Program-made: the position numbers and the translations under genes
Notes under the pieces: model-generated
The model's input: only the letters and a program-made list of their open reading frames with translations
Told to the model about the DNA's origin: nothing
Databases searched by the model: none
Shown: one piece after another, positions 51,416 through 61,084 of the stretch
How positions within the stretch are numbered: position 1 is the first letter of the stretch
Layout of the letters: the number at the start of each line of letters is the position of its first letter
Assembly: GCF_013155465.1 (NCBI RefSeq)
Contig: NZ_JABJVX010000013.1
Span: 1-64,000, forward strand
Direction: 5' to 3'
Source of the DNA: Alterinioella nitratireducens
Lineage (GTDB): Bacteria > Pseudomonadota > Alphaproteobacteria > Rhodobacterales > Rhodobacteraceae
Length of the DNA stretch: 64,000 nucleotides

Positions 51416-52600
51416 ATGCGGCAATCACATCGGATATCGACGCTGAACGGCGATGCCAAGGATGATGGCTGGGGCCTCTTCAACCTCGCGCGGGCGCGCA
51501 TCGCGCAGGGCGCGGAGATCATCGAACTGACGCAGGGCGAGCATGATATCGGCACCGACGCGCGTATTCTGGAGGCGATGCACGCCTCGGCGATGCGCGG
51601 CGTGACCGGCTATTCGCCCGTCCCCGGTCTGCCCAAGCTGCGCGAAGCGGTCGCGAAACGCCTGAGCGAACGCACCGGCGTTGCCACCACCCCCGACCAT
51701 GTCCAGATCACGCCAGGGGGGCAGGCGGGGCTCTTCGCGGCGCATAACGCGACCTGCGATCCGGGCGACCGGGCGCTCTATATCGACCCCTATTACGCCA
51801 CCTATCCCGGCACGTTGCGCGCGGTCGGCGCGGTGCCGGTGGCGGTCGAGGCGCGGTCCCGGCATGGGTTCCAGCCGCGGGCGGAGGCGATTGCGGAAAA
51901 GGCCGAGGGCGCGAAATCGCTGCTGGTCAACACGCCCAACAACCCGACCGGGGCAGTCTATGGCATTGAAACGCTTGAGGGAATCGCACGGGTCACGCAG
52001 GATCACGACCTCTGGCTGATCTCGGACGAGGTCTATGACACGCAGGTCTGGGAAGGGGAACATATCTCCCCCCGCGCCCTGCCCGACATGGCCAAGCGCA
52101 CGTTGGTCGTGGGCTCGATGTCAAAAAGCCACGCGATGACCGGCTCGCGCCTGGGATGGGTCGTGGGGCCGCCCGAGGTGATCCAGAACCTGACCTTTCT
52201 GGCCAATGCCACAACCTATGGCGTGCCCGGTTTCGTGCAGGAGGCGGGGTTGCACGCCCTCTCGTTAGGCGTTGATCTTGAAGAGGAAATCGCCGCCCCC
52301 TTCCGTCGCAGACGGGCCATCGTGCTGCGGCTGGTCGAGGGGCAGAACGTGGTGCGCGCAATCCCGGCGCAGGGCGCGATGTACACCATGCTGGACATCC
52401 GCGCGACGGGGCTTTCGGGCGAGGCGTTCGGGCGCGAATTGCTGGATCACGAGGCCATCGCGGTGATGCCGGGGGAAAGCTTCGGCCACGCCGCGGCGGG
52501 GCATATCCGGCTGGCGCTGACCACGGATGACGCCAGACTTGAGGATGCTGTGGCCCGCCTTCTGGCGCTGGCGGGACGTCTGGCGGAACGAAATTCCTGA
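51416..52600 (+). CDS. PLP-dependent aminotransferase (class I/II)
   Basis: The 394-residue protein has the aspartate aminotransferase fold: VNTPNNPTGAVYG, ISDEVYD and the PLP lysine in SMSKSHAMTGSRLGW. The amino donor cannot be set. Candidates include aromatic or aspartate-type transaminases. It is upstream of ada, with a 76-base gap. Confidence 0.9.
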   Translation: MRQSHRISTLNGDAKDDGWGLFNLARARIAQGAEIIELTQGEHDIGTDARILEAMHASAMRGVTGYSPVPGLPKLREAVAKRLSERTGVATTPDHVQITPGGQAGLFAAHNATCDPGDRALYIDPYYATYPGTLRAVGAVPVAVEARSRHGFQPRAEAIAEKAEGAKSLLVNTPNNPTGAVYGIETLEGIARVTQDHDLWLISDEVYDTQVWEGEHISPRALPDMAKRTLVVGSMSKSHAMTGSRLGWVVGPPEVIQNLTFLANATTYGVPGFVQEAGLHALSLGVDLEEEIAAPFRRRRAIVLRLVEGQNVVRAIPAQGAMYTMLDIRATGLSGEAFGRELLDHEAIAVMPGESFGHAAAGHIRLALTTDDARLEDAVARLLALAGRLAERNS

Positions 52601-52676
52601 CAGGTTTGTCCGCTTTTTCGACATCCACGCCCGTTTTTCGGCGTCACGATCCGCAAAGCCGCGCTAGGGTCGGGTC

Positions 52677-53732
52677 ATGATGTTCGACCTGCCCGATTCC
52701 GACACGCTCTATGATGCGCTGGTGGCGCGCGATCCCGGCTTTGACGGGCGCGCCTATGTCGGCGTGACCTCGACCGGGATCTTCTGCCGCCTCACCTGCC
52801 CCGCCCGCAAACCGCTGCGCAGGAACTGCGTCTTTCACGCGAGCGTGGCCGACTGCCTGGAGGCCGGGTTCCGGCCCTGCAAGCGGTGTCATCCGATGCA
52901 GGCCGCCGAACCCCTTGTCGCCGATCTGTTGGCCGCGCTCGAGGCCGATCCGGTCCGACGCTGGCGCGAAGGCGATCTGATCCGCGCGGGTCATGACCCC
53001 TCGACCGTGCGCCGCGCCTTCAAACGCGCCTTCGGGATGAGTTTCCTCGAAATGGCGCGGCTGCGGCGATTGCGCGAGGGGTTCACGACATTGTCCGAGA
53101 CCGGCAGCGTCACCCAGGCGCAATTGCAGGCCGGGTTCGAGAGCCCCTCGGCCTTCCGCGCCAGCTTTGCGCGGCTCCTGGGGGTCGCGCCGGGAAAACT
53201 GCGCCAGGGCGCGCGGTTGCAGGCCGATTGGATCGACAGCGACCTCGGGCCGATGGTGGCGGTCAGCGACGCGCGCGCGCTCTACCTGCTGGAATTTGCC
53301 GACCGCAAGGCGCTGCCTGCCGAGTTGAAGCGGCTGGCGCATGATGCCAAGGGCGATATCGGTATTGGCCGCCCGGAACCGACGCACGCGGTGGCGAACG
53401 CGCTGGCACGGTATTTCGCGGGCGAGCGAGCGGAGTTCGACATCCCGCTGGCCCCCGGCGGCACGCCGTTCCAGGCCCTTGTCTGGGGGGCGTTGCGCCG
53501 GATCGAACCGGGGCGCACCCGCAGCTATTGCGACCTGGCGCGCGAAATCGGTCGCCCCTCGGCCACACGGGCCGTTGCGCGCGCCAACGGGGCCAACCGG
53601 ATCGCGATCGTGATCCCGTGCCACCGCGTGATCGGCGCGGATGGCGGGCTGACCGGCTATGGTGGCGGGCTCTGGCGCAAGGAGCGCCTGATCGCGTTGG
53701 AGAGACATTATGCAAGGGACTGCGTGACATGA
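52677..53732 (+). CDS. ada: bifunctional Ada: alkylation sensor, activator and methyltransferase
   Basis: Ada removes methyl groups from phosphotriesters and O6-methylguanine and activates repair genes. The 351-residue protein has the zinc-binding N-terminal domain with C37, C41, C68 and C71, an AraC-type helix-turn-helix (about 85-180) and a C-terminal methyltransferase with C315 in IPCHRVIG. All three parts are intact. The next gene overlaps its stop codon. Confidence 0.95.
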   Translation: MMFDLPDSDTLYDALVARDPGFDGRAYVGVTSTGIFCRLTCPARKPLRRNCVFHASVADCLEAGFRPCKRCHPMQAAEPLVADLLAALEADPVRRWREGDLIRAGHDPSTVRRAFKRAFGMSFLEMARLRRLREGFTTLSETGSVTQAQLQAGFESPSAFRASFARLLGVAPGKLRQGARLQADWIDSDLGPMVAVSDARALYLLEFADRKALPAELKRLAHDAKGDIGIGRPEPTHAVANALARYFAGERAEFDIPLAPGGTPFQALVWGALRRIEPGRTRSYCDLAREIGRPSATRAVARANGANRIAIVIPCHRVIGADGGLTGYGGGLWRKERLIALERHYARDCVT

Positions 53733-54538
53733 CCGAGACCAAAGGCGCGATTTTCCGCGAGATGCACCGCCCCGGCGAGCCGTTCATCCTGGCCAATGCC
53801 TGGGATGCGGGCTCGGCCCGGATGCTGGAGGCCCTTGGCGCGAGGGCGATTGCGACATCCTCGGCGGCGCATGCGTTTACGCTGGGGCGGCCCGATGGCG
53901 GCACGCTGACCCGCGACGAGGCGCTGGCCCATGCCCAGGATCTTATGGCGGCGGTCAAGGTTCCGGTGCAGGGCGATTTCGAGAACGGGTTCGGCGACGA
54001 CCCCGAGACCTGCGCCGAGACCGTGCGCCTCGCCGCCGAGATCGGGCTGGCGGGGATCTGCATCGAGGATATTCAACTGCCGGGGTCCGCGCCCTATGCC
54101 GCCGACCTGGCCGTCGAGCGCATCCGCGCCGCCGCCGATGCCGCGCCGGAGGATTTCGTGCTTTGCGCGCGGGCCGACGGGGTGTTGCTTGGGCAATACG
54201 ACCTTGAGGAGGCCATCGCGCGGGTGCGGGCCTATGAGGCCGCCGGTGCGGGCTGCGTCTATGTGCCGATGCCGGGCAGCCTGGAGGGGCTGCGCGCGAT
54301 CTGCGACGCGGTGTCGGTGCCGGTGAACGCGCTGGCGGCGGGGCCGTTCGCGCGGGTCAGCCGGGCCGAGTTCGCGGGGTTGGGTGTCGCGCGCATCTCG
54401 CTTGGCGGCGCGCTGGCGCGGGCGACGCACCGGGTGATCCATGACGCGGGCAAGGCGATGTTCGACCTGGGCGATTTCTCACCCCTGGCGCAGGGCCTCT
54501 CGGGCGAGCAGACCGATGCGCTGCTGCGCCGCGACTGA
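53729..54538 (+). CDS. isocitrate lyase/PEP mutase family enzyme
   Basis: The 269-residue protein (start MTETKGAIFREM) is a TIM-barrel enzyme of the PEP mutase/isocitrate lyase superfamily with NAWDAGSARMLEALGARAI, DFENGFG and GICIEDI. Members include carboxyvinyl-phosphonate mutase-like and oxaloacetate hydrolase enzymes. The reaction here is not known. Its ATG overlaps the ada stop codon by three bases, so co-expression with ada is likely. Confidence 0.88.
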   Translation: MTETKGAIFREMHRPGEPFILANAWDAGSARMLEALGARAIATSSAAHAFTLGRPDGGTLTRDEALAHAQDLMAAVKVPVQGDFENGFGDDPETCAETVRLAAEIGLAGICIEDIQLPGSAPYAADLAVERIRAAADAAPEDFVLCARADGVLLGQYDLEEAIARVRAYEAAGAGCVYVPMPGSLEGLRAICDAVSVPVNALAAGPFARVSRAEFAGLGVARISLGGALARATHRVIHDAGKAMFDLGDFSPLAQGLSGEQTDALLRRD

Positions 54539-54629
54539 GCTTGCGATTTTAGTTAACATGTGCATTGACTGCCCGCGACAAAGCACTTTGCGTTTGAATT
54601 GAATCGAAAGGCGCTGCCTCTCCCCTACG

Positions 54630-54648
54630 GTCGAACGCGCCGTTCGAC
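54630..54648. promoter_or_regulatory. palindrome upstream of the PLP decarboxylase
   Basis: GTCGAACG-CGC-CGTTCGAC is a perfect 8-bp inverted repeat with a 3-base spacer, 65-83 bases upstream of the ATG. It could be an operator. Confidence 0.35.
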
Positions 54649-54676
54649 GCAGTCTGAATCGGACAATACGCAAAAT

Positions 54677-54704
54677 GCTGAAGCGGGAGAGCTGAAGCGG
54701 GAGA
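54677..54704 (+). repeat. tandem duplication in the decarboxylase leader
   Basis: GCTGAAGCGGGAGA occurs twice in direct tandem (54677-54690 and 54691-54704), ending eight bases before the ATG, so the ribosome-binding GGGAGA is duplicated. Confidence 0.8.
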
Positions 54705-54712
54705 CATGCGAC

Positions 54713-56092
54713 ATGGATCATGACGAGTTGCCGAAATGGTCGGCGCGCGCGGCGAACTGGGCGCGGGACTACCACAAGGGGCTGCGCGACCGGCCCGTGC
54801 GCGGGCATGTGACACCGGGCAGCATCCGCGACGCCCTGCCCGCCACCGCGCCGGAACAGCCGGAACCGATGGAGGCGATCTGGGCCGATTTCGAACGCCT
54901 GGTGCCCGATAACATGACCCATTGGCAGCATCCGCGTTTCTTCGCCTATTTCCCGTCCAACGCCTCGCCCGCCTCGATGCTGGCGGAGCAACTGGCCAAT
55001 GCGATCGCCGCGCAGGGCATGCTGTGGCAGACCGCGCCCGCCGCCAACGAGATCGAGGAGAGGATGGTGGGCTGGCTGGCCGCCGCCCTTGGCCTGGCCG
55101 ACATGCGCGGCACGATCCATGACAGCGCCACCACCGCAACGCTTTGCGCGGTCCTCACGATGCGCGAGAGGGCGCTGGACTGGGCGGGGCTGACGCACGG
55201 GTTGTCGGGCGCGGGGCGCGTGCGGATTTACGCGTCGGATCAGACCCACAGCTCCATCGACAAGGCGGTGCGGCTGGCGGGCATCGGGCAGGAGAACCTG
55301 GTGAAGGTGGCGACGGATGCCACCCTGTCGATGGAGGCGGGTGCGTTGCAGCAAGCGATCCGCGCCGACCGCGCCGCGGGGCATCTTCCGGCGGGCGTGG
55401 TCTTTTGTGCGGGCGGCACGTCCGTGGGCGCGTTCGACGATATCGCCGCCGGGTTACAGGTGGCGCGGGCCGAGGGGCTCTACACCCATGTCGATGCGGC
55501 CTGGGCAGGCTCGGCGATGATCTGCCCCGAGTTCCGCCCGCTCTGGGCAGGCGCCGAGGGCTGCGATTCCATCGTCTTCAACCCGCATAAATGGCTCGGC
55601 GTGCAGTTCGATTGCTCGGTGCAGTTCCTGGCCGATCCCGCCCCCCAGGTGAAGACGCTCGGGCTGCGGCCCGACTACCTTGAGACGCTGGAGGGCGAGG
55701 TCACCGATTTCAACGAATGGACGGTGCCGCTTGGCCGCCGGTTCCGGGCGCTGAAACTGTGGTTCGTGCTGCGCGCCTACGGGTTGGAGGGGTTGCGGGC
55801 GCGGCTGCGCAACCATGTCACCTGGGTGGCGGAGCTGTGCGAACGGGTGGCGGCGATCGAGGGGCTGGAGGTGATGACCGAGCCCCGGCTGGCGCTGTTC
55901 ACCTTTGCCCATGTCAATGGCGACGCGGCGACGGAGCGACTGATCCGGGCGGTGAACGCGGATGGGCGGGTCTACCTGACGCAGACGCGCCACGCGGGGC
56001 GGTTCGTCATCCGCATGACGGCGGGTAGTTTCGACTGCACGAGGGACGATGTGATGATGGTCGAGACCGTGTTGCGCGAGGCGCTTGGCTGA
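54713..56092 (+). CDS. pyridoxal-dependent (aromatic amino acid type) decarboxylase
   Basis: The 459-residue protein belongs to group II decarboxylases. The PLP lysine is in FNPHKWLGVQFDCS, and THVDAAWAG supplies the conserved aspartate. The N-terminus HWQHPRFFAYFPSN is typical of aromatic L-amino-acid decarboxylases. The exact substrate (for example tyrosine, tryptophan or phenylalanine) is not fixed by the sequence. The ATG at 54713 (MDHDELPKW) follows the duplicated leader. Confidence 0.88.
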   Translation: MDHDELPKWSARAANWARDYHKGLRDRPVRGHVTPGSIRDALPATAPEQPEPMEAIWADFERLVPDNMTHWQHPRFFAYFPSNASPASMLAEQLANAIAAQGMLWQTAPAANEIEERMVGWLAAALGLADMRGTIHDSATTATLCAVLTMRERALDWAGLTHGLSGAGRVRIYASDQTHSSIDKAVRLAGIGQENLVKVATDATLSMEAGALQQAIRADRAAGHLPAGVVFCAGGTSVGAFDDIAAGLQVARAEGLYTHVDAAWAGSAMICPEFRPLWAGAEGCDSIVFNPHKWLGVQFDCSVQFLADPAPQVKTLGLRPDYLETLEGEVTDFNEWTVPLGRRFRALKLWFVLRAYGLEGLRARLRNHVTWVAELCERVAAIEGLEVMTEPRLALFTFAHVNGDAATERLIRAVNADGRVYLTQTRHAGRFVIRMTAGSFDCTRDDVMMVETVLREALG

Positions 56093-56123
56093 GGGGGTGT
56101 CGAATTGCTGCGCAATCCGACCG

Positions 56124-56175
56124 GCGGGGGACGCTGTCCCCCGCACCCCCTGGGATATTTCCGGAACAAAGAGGG
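56124..56175 (+). repeat. dispersed intergenic element, copy G (AACAAAGAG type)
   Basis: Perfect 9-bp hairpin GCGGGGGAC-GCT-GTCCCCCGC (56124-56144) then ACCCCCTGGGATATTTCCGG and AACAAAGAGGG. It fills the gap between the convergent decarboxylase and eda genes and ends five bases from the eda stop codon. Confidence 0.75.
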
Positions 56176-56179
56176 CGGA

Positions 56180-56821
56180 TCAGCGTGGCAGGGCGGCGGC
56201 TTCGCGGGCGAGGGTCTCGATGCGGGACCAGTCGCCCGATCGCACGGCATCCGCTGGGGCGACCCAGGAGCCGCCCGCGCAGACCACGTTGGGCAGGCTG
56301 AGATAGGCGGTGGCATTGGCCAGAGACACGCCGCCGGTGGGGCAAAAGGCGATCTGCGGAATGGGCGCGCCGATGGCTTTCAGCGCGGGCGCGCCGCCCG
56401 ACGCCTCGGCGGGGAAGAATTTCAGCATGTCATAGCCGCGTTCCAAGAGCGCCATCGCCTCGGAGGCGGTCGCGACACCGGGCAGGAGCGGGAGGTCGGC
56501 GGCCTCGCAGGCATCGAGCAGCCGGTCGGTCGCACCGGGCGAGACGCCGAAGCTGGCCCCGGCGGCCTTCGCGGCGTGGACATCCTCGGGGGTGAGCAGC
56601 GTGCCTGCCCCGACGACACCGCCGGGGACCTGCGCCATTTCGCGGATCACGTCGAGGGCGGCAGGCGTGCGCAGCGTGACCTCCAGCGCGGGCAGACCGC
56701 CCGCGACAAGCGCCTCGGCCAGCTTGCGGGCATGGGCGGCATCCTCGACCACGAGGACGGGGATGATCGGGGCGAGGGCCGCGATGCGGCGGGCCTCGGC
56801 GGAGGCGGTCTGAGGGGTCAT
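56180..56821 (-). CDS. eda: KDPG aldolase
   Basis: Eda splits 2-keto-3-deoxy-6-phosphogluconate into pyruvate and glyceraldehyde-3-phosphate in the Entner-Doudoroff route. The 213-residue TIM barrel has E47 and R51 in ALEVTLRTP and the Schiff-base lysine K134 in DMLKFFPAE. It follows edd, with a 75-base gap that holds copy H. Confidence 0.95.
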   Translation of the reverse strand: MTPQTASAEARRIAALAPIIPVLVVEDAAHARKLAEALVAGGLPALEVTLRTPAALDVIREMAQVPGGVVGAGTLLTPEDVHAAKAAGASFGVSPGATDRLLDACEAADLPLLPGVATASEAMALLERGYDMLKFFPAEASGGAPALKAIGAPIPQIAFCPTGGVSLANATAYLSLPNVVCAGGSWVAPADAVRSGDWSRIETLAREAAALPR

Positions 56822-56851
56822 TATTGCGTGTCCTTCGAGCGTGTCGCGGGT

Positions 56852-56894
56852 GGAGGGAGGCCCTCCGGGGGGGATATTTTCCGGAACAAAGAAG
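56852..56894 (+). repeat. dispersed intergenic element, copy H (AACAAAGAAG type)
   Basis: Hairpin GGAGGG-AGG-CCCTCC (56852-56866) precedes GGGGGGGATATTTTCCGGAA and CAAAGAAG, between edd and eda and starting three bases after the edd stop codon in the reverse direction. Confidence 0.75.
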
Positions 56895-56896
56895 AC

Positions 56897-58702
56897 TTAG
56901 GTGAGACAGCAGGCCCCCGATGTGGCGGGGCCCGCCGCCTGGCGGAAGAGGTCGAACATCTCGCGCCCGATGCCGTGGGTGTTGGCGGTGAGATCGGGGG
57001 GGGTGACGGTACGGTCGGCAACGCCGTCTGTCAGCACCTCCAGTCGGCCCTTACGCGCATCGACGCGGATCATGTCGCCATCGTGCAGCTTGGCGATCAG
57101 CCCGCCATCGAGCGCTTCGGGGGCGACATGGATCGCGGACGGCACCTTGCCCGACGCGCCCGACATGCGGCCATCGGTGACCAGCGCGACCTTGTGGCCG
57201 CGATCCTGCAAGACGGCCAGGACCGGGGTCAGGCTGTGCAATTCGGGCATGCCGTTGGCCTTCGGTCCCTGGTAGCGGACCACGACCACGACATCATGGT
57301 CGAGCTGGCCCGCGCGGAACGCCTCCTTCACGGCGGCCTGGTCCTCGAACACGGCGGCCGGGGCCTCGATCACGTGGCGCTCGGGATCGACGGCCGAGAC
57401 CTTCATGATGCCGGTGCCGAGATTGCCGGTCAGTTCGGCCAGCCCGCCCGTCCTGGCGAAAGGATCGGTGGCGGGGCGCAGGATCTTGTCGTTGAGCGAT
57501 TTGCCCGCGCCATCGGTCCAGACGACCCGGCTGCCCTCAAGCCTGGGCTCCTGCCGGTAGCGCGACAACCCGTCGCCCGCGATGGTGACGGTGTCGTCAT
57601 GCAGGAGCCCTGCATCCAGCAACTCGCCGATCATGTAGCCAAGCCCGCCCGCGGCGTGGAAATGGTTCACATCGGCGAGCCCATTGGGATAGACCCGCGC
57701 CATCAGCGGCACGGCGGCGGAGATGTCGGCGAAATCGGCAGGCTCCAGCAGCACACCCGCCGCGCGCGCCATGGCGGGCAGGTGCAGCACCAGGTTGGTC
57801 GAGCCCCCCGTTGCCATCAGCCCGACGATGCCGTTCACGAAGGCCTTTTCGTCCAGCACCTCGCCCGCGGGGCGGAAATCGTTGCCAAGCGCGGTGATCT
57901 CCAGCGCGCGTTCGGTCGCGGCCACGGTCAGCGCATCGCGCAGCGGCGTGTTCGGGTTGACGAAGGAGGCGCCCGGCAGGTGCAACCCCATGAATTCCAT
58001 CAGCATCTGGTTGGTATTGGCGGTGCCGTAGAAGGTGCAGGTGCCGGGGCCGTGATAGGAGGCCATCTCGGCCTTCATCAGTTCCTCGCGCCCGATCTCG
58101 CCGGTGGCGAATTTCTGCCGGACCTTCGATTTCTCGTCATTCGGCAGGCCGGAGGTCATCGGACCGGCAGGCACGAAGACCGCCGGGATATGGCCGAAGG
58201 TGGCGGCGGCGATGATCAGCCCCGGCACGATCTTGTCGCAGACCCCCAGATACATCGCGGCGTCGAAACAGTTATGGCTGAGGCCCACGCCAGCGGCCAG
58301 CGCGATGACATCGCGGGAGAAAAGGCTGAGCTCCATCCCCGGCTGGCCTTGCGTGACCCCGTCGCACATGGCCGGAACCCCGCCCGCGACCTGCGCGGTG
58401 CCGCCACGGGTGCGGGCGGCCTGCTTGATCTGTGCCGGGAAACCCTCGAACGGCTGATGCGCGCTGAGCATGTCATTATAGGCGGTGATGATGCCGATAT
58501 TGGGCGCGCGGGTGGTGGCGAGGCCGGATTGGTCCTGCCCCGCCCCGGCATAGGCATGGGCCTGGTTGCCACAGCTCAGATGGGCGCGGGTGGGCCCGTC
58601 CGACACGGCCTTGCGCATCCGGTCGAGATAGAGGCTCCGCGTCTCGGCGGAACGCTCGATGATACGGGCGGTGACGGCATCTATCGCGGGGTCGAGGGGC
58701 AT
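56897..58702 (-). CDS. edd: phosphogluconate dehydratase
   Basis: Edd converts 6-phosphogluconate to KDPG. It is a [4Fe-4S] enzyme of the IlvD/Edd family. The 601-residue protein has [20 protein letters not shown], a cysteine in [13 protein letters not shown], and CFDAA with HNC, the cluster ligands, plus [20 protein letters not shown]. Its promoter carries a perfect LacI-type operator. Confidence 0.95.
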   Translation of the reverse strand: MPLDPAIDAVTARIIERSAETRSLYLDRMRKAVSDGPTRAHLSCGNQAHAYAGAGQDQSGLATTRAPNIGIITAYNDMLSAHQPFEGFPAQIKQAARTRGGTAQVAGGVPAMCDGVTQGQPGMELSLFSRDVIALAAGVGLSHNCFDAAMYLGVCDKIVPGLIIAAATFGHIPAVFVPAGPMTSGLPNDEKSKVRQKFATGEIGREELMKAEMASYHGPGTCTFYGTANTNQMLMEFMGLHLPGASFVNPNTPLRDALTVAATERALEITALGNDFRPAGEVLDEKAFVNGIVGLMATGGSTNLVLHLPAMARAAGVLLEPADFADISAAVPLMARVYPNGLADVNHFHAAGGLGYMIGELLDAGLLHDDTVTIAGDGLSRYRQEPRLEGSRVVWTDGAGKSLNDKILRPATDPFARTGGLAELTGNLGTGIMKVSAVDPERHVIEAPAAVFEDQAAVKEAFRAGQLDHDVVVVVRYQGPKANGMPELHSLTPVLAVLQDRGHKVALVTDGRMSGASGKVPSAIHVAPEALDGGLIAKLHDGDMIRVDARKGRLEVLTDGVADRTVTPPDLTANTHGIGREMFDLFRQAAGPATSGACCLT

Positions 58703-58740
58703 GGGATCGGTCCTTTGCTCTGCTTGGCCTCTCTATACTA

Positions 58741-58754
58741 CGTTAGCGCTAACA
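58741..58754. promoter_or_regulatory. LacI-type operator upstream of edd
   Basis: CGTTAGCGCTAACA contains the perfect palindrome GTTAGCGCTAAC (58742-58753), 40-50 bases before the edd start, adjacent to a TAGTAT -10-like box on the minus strand. The same motif occurs upstream of zwf. Confidence 0.75.
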
Positions 58755-58775
58755 GTTCCAGCCCCGGAATGAGGA

Positions 58776-59480
58776 TCAGATCAGGCTCATGCCGACCAGC
58801 CGCCCGATGGCCCAGGTCGCGGCCATGGCGATGAGGCCCCAGATCACGACGCGGGCGGCGGCCTTGATCTTGGGGGCGCCACCGGCCTGCGCGCCGAGCG
58901 CGCCCAACCCCACCAGCGCCAGCACCGTGGCAATGCCGACCCACCAGATCAGCCCGCCGATCGGGGCAAGGCCCGCGACCACCAGCGGGGCCGCCGCGCC
59001 AAGCGCGAAGGTGAGCGCCGAGACCAATGCGGCCTGCACCGGCGCGGGCGGGCTGAGGTCGGTGATCCCGATCTCGTCGCGCAGATGTGCGCCAAGCGCG
59101 TCCTTCTCGGTCAATTCGCGGGCGACATCGGCGGCGAGCCCTTGCGACAGCCCCCGCTCGCGGTAGATCGCCTCCAGCTCGGCCAGCTCACCCTTGGGGT
59201 TGTGTTCCAGCTCATGCAATTCGCGCGCCATGTCGGCGCTTTCGGTATCGGCCTGGCTGGAGACCGAGACATATTCGCCCGCCGCCATCGACATGGCCCC
59301 GGCCACCATCCCGGCGATACCGGCCAGCAGGATCGTGACCCGGTCGGCCCCGCCGCCCGCGACGCCCACGATCAGCGAGGCGGTCGAGAGGATACCGTCA
59401 TTGGCCCCCATCACGGCGGCGCGCAGCCAGCCGGTGCGACCCGACAGATGTGGTTCGATATGGGCGGAAGGGTTAGACAT
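58776..59480 (-). CDS. VIT1/CCC1-family membrane protein
   Basis: The 234-residue protein has the VIT1 signature GANDGILSTASLIVGVAGGG in the first span, AGAMSMAAGEYVSVSSQADTE-type second span, an acidic cytosolic segment (80-140) and three further spans. Family members move Fe(II) or Mn(II). Its start overlaps the D-lactate dehydrogenase gene by eight bases. Confidence 0.9.
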   Translation of the reverse strand: MSNPSAHIEPHLSGRTGWLRAAVMGANDGILSTASLIVGVAGGGADRVTILLAGIAGMVAGAMSMAAGEYVSVSSQADTESADMARELHELEHNPKGELAELEAIYRERGLSQGLAADVARELTEKDALGAHLRDEIGITDLSPPAPVQAALVSALTFALGAAAPLVVAGLAPIGGLIWWVGIATVLALVGLGALGAQAGGAPKIKAAARVVIWGLIAMAATWAIGRLVGMSLI

Positions 59481-60885
59481 CGGACACCAGGATCTTGCCG
59501 GGATTGAAGAGGTTCAGGGGATCGACGCCGTGCTTGACGGCGACCATCATTGAGACCGCGCCTTCGCCCAGTTCGGGCAGCAGATAGCGCGCCTTGCCCT
59601 GGCCGATACCGTGTTCGCCGGTGCAGGTGCCATCCATGGAAATCGCCAGGTCGTTGAGCCAGGAGACAAATTCCTGCGCACGGGCGACCTCATCGGGGTC
59701 GTCCATCATGATCAGGGGAAGGGTGTGGAAATTGCCGTCGCCGACATGGCCCACGACCGGCGCGATGAGGCCGAGCGCCCCGGCCTTCTCCTGCGCCCTG
59801 GTCACGCATTCCGCCAGACGGCTGACCGGCACGCAGCAATCGGTCGAGATGCCCTTCGCGCCCTTGCGGAGCGCCAGCGAGGCCCAATAGGCATCGTGGC
59901 GCGCGGCCCAAAGCTTGCTGCGCTCCTCGGGTTTGGTGGTGAAGGTGAAGGCGAGGCTGCCGTGATCGGCGGCGATCTCTCCGAAACTTTCGGCCTGTTC
60001 CTTGACCGACGCATCGGTGCCGTGAAACTCCAGCAGCAGCAGCGGGGTTTCCGGCAGGTCCAGCCTGGAATAGGCGTTGACGCCCTTGACCGAAAGCGCA
60101 TCCAGCAGCTCGATCCGCGCCACGGGGATGCCCATCTGGATGGTCATGATGACAGCGTTGCAGGCGGCCTCGACTGTCGGAAAGCTGCATGTCGCGGCAG
60201 AGATCGCCTCGGGGATGCCGTAGAGTTTCAGGGTCAGTTCGGTGATCAGGCCAAGCGTGCCCTCGGAGCCGATCAGAAGCCGCGTCAGGTCGTAGCCGGC
60301 GGATGTCTTGCGGGCGCGGGCGGCGGTTTTCACGATCTCGCCCGAGGGCAGCACGGCCTTGAGCGCCAGCACATTCGTCGCCATCGTGCCGTAGCGCACC
60401 GCGTTGGTGCCCGAGGCGCGCGTCGCCGCCATGCCGCCAAGCGAGGCGTTCGCACCGGGATCGACCGGGAAGAAGAGGCCGGTGTCGCGCAGGTAGGTGT
60501 TGAGGCCGTCGCGGGTGACGCCGGGCTGGATCACCACGTCCATATCCTCGGCATTGACCTGCAACACCTGGTCCATCCGGGAAAAATCGACCGAGACGCC
60601 GCCCGCGGGGGCGTTCACATGCCCCTCAAGCGAAGTGCCGGTGCCGAAGGGGATGATGGGCACGCGATGGGCGATGCAGGTCTGCACGACCTCCTGCACC
60701 TCTTCCTCGCTGTCGACGAAGACGACGCCATCGGGGGGCTGGTTCACGATCCAGGTGGTGGTGTGGCCATGCTGTTCGCGGATGCTCTGCCCGGTCTCGA
60801 AACGGTCGCCGAAGCGCTGCTTGAGGATGCCGAGGACGGCGGCGATGCCCTCTTCGTTTCGGGGCAGTTCCATCAACTCGGTCAT
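59473..60885 (-). CDS. FAD-linked D-lactate dehydrogenase-like oxidoreductase
   Basis: The 470-residue protein (start MTELMELPRNEEGI) has the FAD_binding_4 domain (IIPFGTGTSLEGHVNAPAGG) and the C-terminal FAD-oxidase domain ending in GEHGIGQGKARYL. It resembles D-lactate dehydrogenase (cytochrome) and glycolate oxidase subunit GlcD. The substrate is not certain. The ATG at 60885 is preferred over a longer frame with no family similarity. Confidence 0.88.
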   Translation of the reverse strand: MTELMELPRNEEGIAAVLGILKQRFGDRFETGQSIREQHGHTTTWIVNQPPDGVVFVDSEEEVQEVVQTCIAHRVPIIPFGTGTSLEGHVNAPAGGVSVDFSRMDQVLQVNAEDMDVVIQPGVTRDGLNTYLRDTGLFFPVDPGANASLGGMAATRASGTNAVRYGTMATNVLALKAVLPSGEIVKTAARARKTSAGYDLTRLLIGSEGTLGLITELTLKLYGIPEAISAATCSFPTVEAACNAVIMTIQMGIPVARIELLDALSVKGVNAYSRLDLPETPLLLLEFHGTDASVKEQAESFGEIAADHGSLAFTFTTKPEERSKLWAARHDAYWASLALRKGAKGISTDCCVPVSRLAECVTRAQEKAGALGLIAPVVGHVGDGNFHTLPLIMMDDPDEVARAQEFVSWLNDLAISMDGTCTGEHGIGQGKARYLLPELGEGAVSMMVAVKHGVDPLNLFNPGKILVSDV

Positions 60886-60979
60886 ATCGGATGATCCTCG
60901 CACTATCGGCACCAATGAAAAACCTATGGGCGGCGCGGTCCGGGTGCAACGGACCTGCCCGATTTGCCGCAGCATGGGC

Positions 60980-61013
60980 GTTAACAATCTTTAAGGAAAG
61001 ACGATCTGTTAAC
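60980..61013. promoter_or_regulatory. inverted repeat upstream of the flavoprotein gene
   Basis: GTTAACAATC (60980-60989) and GATCTGTTAAC (61003-61013) form an imperfect dyad about 95-130 bases before the start. It may be an operator. Confidence 0.3.
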
Positions 61014-61084
61014 CTTTCAGAAAGAAAGGCTGCGTAACCGTAGGGCTTGCGGGGGCAAGCTGATGAGGCCGAAACCGCAAGAAG

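Noticed and set aside
52601-52676. An Ada box upstream of ada.
   Set aside because: GCAAAGCCGCGC only partly resembles AAAGCGCA, and the spacing to a promoter is unclear.
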